A stretch of DNA of 64,000 nt from an uncultured Streptococcus sp. (GTDB taxonomy: Bacteria > Bacillota > Bacilli > Lactobacillales > Streptococcaceae), in the NCBI GenBank assembly GCA_934196125.1, contig CAKPVT010000001.1, positions 37,079-101,078 on the forward strand, read 5' to 3'. The notes under the pieces are model-generated. The model searched no databases. It saw only the letters and a list, made by a program, of their open reading frames with translations, and had not been told where the DNA came from. The first letter of the stretch is position 1; each line of letters opens with the position of its first letter. The translations under genes were made by a program, and so were the position numbers. Below are positions 62,205-64,000 of the stretch, one piece after another.

Positions 62205-63566
62205 TTGTCTTTTTTTGACATTGATGACACCTTGCGCGTAAAAGCAACAGCCTATATGCCAGAATCAATTAAGTATGTTTTTAAAAGCTTAAAAGAAAAA
62301 GGCATCATGACTGGGATTGCAACCGGGCGTTCCCTTTATGGCGTTGTGCCAGAAATTCGCGCTCTAGAGCCTGATTATTTTGTGACGATTAATGGCACAT
62401 ATGTCATTGACAAAAAAGCAACAGAAATTGTTAATGACCCATTGCCACGAGACATTGTCGAAAAATATGTTGCTTGGGCTAAATCAGAAGGAATTGAATA
62501 CGGTTTTGCTGGAAAAGACAAACCAGTTGTTTCAGCTCGTTGTGACCTAATCGATGGCGCAATGGTACCAATCTACGGTGTCTGCGATGTTGAGCCTGAT
62601 TTCTATTTGACAAATGATGTTTATCATATGTGGACCTTTACGGAAAATAATGTTCAGTTGCAATTACCTGATGAATTAGCTGCAGAAATTCGTTTAGTCC
62701 CTTGGCATGAACATTCATCTGATGTCGTCAAAAATGGTATTTCTAAAGCTTCAGGTGTTGCGCACGTTCTAGAAAGCCAAAACTTAAAACCGATCAATGC
62801 TATGATGTTTGGTGATGGTCCAAATGACATGGAAATCTTTGATTATGTTGGCTTGAAGATTGCTATGGGCAATGCAGTCCCTGAACTCAAAGAAAAAGCA
62901 GATTTTGTAACAAAAACAGTAGAAGAAGATGGCATTTTATATGCTTTGGAGGAACTCGGTTTGGTAGAAAAACAATTAAATTTCCCACAAGTTGACTTAA
63001 CAACAGTTGAAGGACCAGTTGCGACAATCAAAACTAATCATGGTGATATGAAGATTCAACTCTTCCCAGAACACGCACCAAAAACAGTTGCAAACTTTAT
63101 TGCCTTGTCAAAAGATGGCTACTATGACGGTATTATTTTCCACCGCATTATCCCTGAATTTATGATTCAAGGTGGTGACCCAACTGGTACTGGTATGGGG
63201 GGACAATCTATCTATGGCGATAGCTTCGAAGATGAATTCTCAGAAGAACTTTATAACGTTCGTGGGGCTCTTTCAATGGCTAATGCTGGACCAAATACAA
63301 ACGGCAGTCAGTTCTTTATCGTTCAAAACAGCAAAATTCCTTATGCTCAAAAAGAACTAGAACGTGGTGGTTGGCCAAAACCAATTGCAGAATTTTATGC
63401 GACAAATGGTGGAACACCACACTTGGATCGTCGCCATACCGTATTGGGCCAAATCATGGACGACGATTCATACAAAGTTTTAGATGAAATTGCTAACGTT
63501 GAAACTGGTGCTCAAGACCGCCCAGTTGAAGATATCGTTATCGAAACAATTGAGGTAGTGGACTAA
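62205..63566 (+). CDS. HAD hydrolase/cyclophilin fusion, frameshift near the start
   Basis: 453 residues from TTG 62205. A Cof-type HAD-IIB domain (FFDIDDTLRVKA; MFGDGPNDMEIFDY) covers residues about 1-245; a cyclophilin peptidyl-prolyl isomerase domain (TIKTNHGDMKIQLFPEHAP; GGDPTGTGMGG; GSQFFIVQ) covers about 260-453. The fusion is known in streptococci. The expected start ATG 62165 (MDIKTKYKAKKTKIVFF) is in another frame and stops at 62216; one T too many in the T run 62210-62216 (seven instead of six) separates it from the HAD motif. TTG 62205 would omit the first beta strand. No strong ribosome-binding site precedes either start. Confidence 0.85.
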   Translation: MSFFDIDDTLRVKATAYMPESIKYVFKSLKEKGIMTGIATGRSLYGVVPEIRALEPDYFVTINGTYVIDKKATEIVNDPLPRDIVEKYVAWAKSEGIEYGFAGKDKPVVSARCDLIDGAMVPIYGVCDVEPDFYLTNDVYHMWTFTENNVQLQLPDELAAEIRLVPWHEHSSDVVKNGISKASGVAHVLESQNLKPINAMMFGDGPNDMEIFDYVGLKIAMGNAVPELKEKADFVTKTVEEDGILYALEELGLVEKQLNFPQVDLTTVEGPVATIKTNHGDMKIQLFPEHAPKTVANFIALSKDGYYDGIIFHRIIPEFMIQGGDPTGTGMGGQSIYGDSFEDEFSEELYNVRGALSMANAGPNTNGSQFFIVQNSKIPYAQKELERGGWPKPIAEFYATNGGTPHLDRRHTVLGQIMDDDSYKVLDEIANVETGAQDRPVEDIVIETIEVVD

Positions 63567-63922
63567 TGAGAATTGGCGACAAAATCACTGGAACAATAAC
63601 AGGTATAAAACCTTATGGTGCCTTTGTCGCATTAGATAATGGGACAACAGGTCTTATTCATATTTCAGAAATTAAAACAGGTTATATTGAAAACATTTAC
63701 CAATTACTTAGTGTTGGTGAAAAAGTTTTAGTCCAAGTTGTTGATTTTGATGAATTTACGCAAAAAGCAAGTTTATCTCTTCGCACACTGGAGGAAGAAA
63801 AACATCACTTACACCGTCGTCACCGCTTTTCAAATAGCCATCTAAACATTGGCTTTCAACCATTGGCGGACAATTTACCAAAATGGACAAAAGAAAGCCT
63901 AGAATTATTGACGAAAGAATAA
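63566..63922 (+). CDS. S1-domain RNA-binding protein (CvfD/YugI-like)
   Basis: 118 residues. An S1 domain at the N-terminus (GDKITGTITGIKPYGAFVALDNGTTGLIHISE) with a charged His/Arg-rich tail. Similar to CvfD of pneumococcus and YugI (general stress protein 13), which bind RNA and affect virulence gene expression or translation. The start overlaps the fusion gene's stop by 1 base (TAATG), so the two are coupled. Confidence 0.88.
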   Translation: MRIGDKITGTITGIKPYGAFVALDNGTTGLIHISEIKTGYIENIYQLLSVGEKVLVQVVDFDEFTQKASLSLRTLEEEKHHLHRRHRFSNSHLNIGFQPLADNLPKWTKESLELLTKE

Positions 63923-63939
63923 TAAAACATACTAAGATT

Positions 63940-63986
63940 AGTAGTGAGGAAATCTCCGACGGGAGAAAGTACTCACTACTTTTTCT
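63940..63986 (+). terminator. Terminator of the HAD/cyclophilin-CvfD operon
   Basis: AGTAGTGAG (63940-63948) pairs with CTCACTACT (63972-63980), with an inner TCTCC / GGAGA pair, followed by TTTTC. Confidence 0.8.
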
Positions 63987-64000
63987 TTATGGTAAAGTAG

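Noticed and set aside
1..64000. CRISPR array, cas genes, rRNA or tRNA genes
   Set aside because: I saw no regularly spaced short repeats and no cas-like protein, and no rRNA or tRNA cloverleaf sequence was recognised, although small tRNAs could be missed by eye.

Overview
The window is a low-GC Firmicute chromosome segment and almost certainly a Streptococcus. The gene blocks rsmH-ftsL-pbp2X-mraY, recU-pbp1A beside ypsA-gpsB-rnpB-rlmL-mapZ, stp-stkP-liaFSR, trxB with a DUF4059 neighbour, and pncB-nadE are streptococcal arrangements. A member of the S. bovis/S. equinus complex is my best guess, but that rests on general resemblance and not on a search.

Layout. 0.2-3.2 kb: copper operon copY-copA-copZ with two cop boxes; copZ appears to start with ATA. 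3.3-7.4 kb: TRIC-like membrane protein, HAD phosphatase, TetR-type regulator, a frameshifted DegV/FakB fatty-acid-binding gene, a YgjV-like membrane protein and a repeat-bearing anchored protein. 7.5-13.8 kb: an AT-rich accessory island. It holds a translationally coupled four-gene cassette of unknown function (7908-11012), an IS end remnant, a LexA-like (HdiR-type) self-cleaving repressor with two tiny downstream ORFs, a small Cro-like regulator, a C5-cytosine methyltransferase pseudogene with two in-frame stops, and a restriction-gene-like stub. The island ends inside the 3' remnant of a Na/Pi cotransporter gene.

14-26 kb: nagA with a NagR-like operator, a T-box-controlled glyQS operon, a DUF896 gene, tkt, a bacteriocin-immunity gene, an ABC exporter whose permease is broken by several lesions, and proBA. 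26-36 kb: division and wall cluster, a DEAD-box helicase, a polar-amino-acid/cystine-type ABC transporter, DUF4059 and trxB. 36-49 kb: pncB-nadE with a structured leader, pepC, pbp1A-recU (minus strand), ypsA, gpsB, RNase P RNA, rlmL, mapZ, an IS200-like insertion and luxS (minus strand). 49-64 kb: rny, gmk-rpoZ-priA-fmt-rsmB-stp-stkP, liaFSR, a HAD/cyclophilin fusion with a T-tract frameshift near its start, and a CvfD-like S1-domain gene.

How the genes work together. Much of the window serves envelope growth and its monitoring: PBP2x, FtsL and MraY make septal wall; PBP1a, GpsB, MapZ, StkP and Stp place and regulate that synthesis; LiaFSR senses envelope stress. The rest is translation, NAD and proline biosynthesis, and metal and amino-acid homeostasis. 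Single-base lesions are frequent (FakB, copZ start, possibly the TetR gene, ABC permease, methyltransferase, HAD/cyclophilin). This suggests either genuine gene decay or uncorrected homopolymer errors. The least explained part is the 7.9-11.0 kb cassette.
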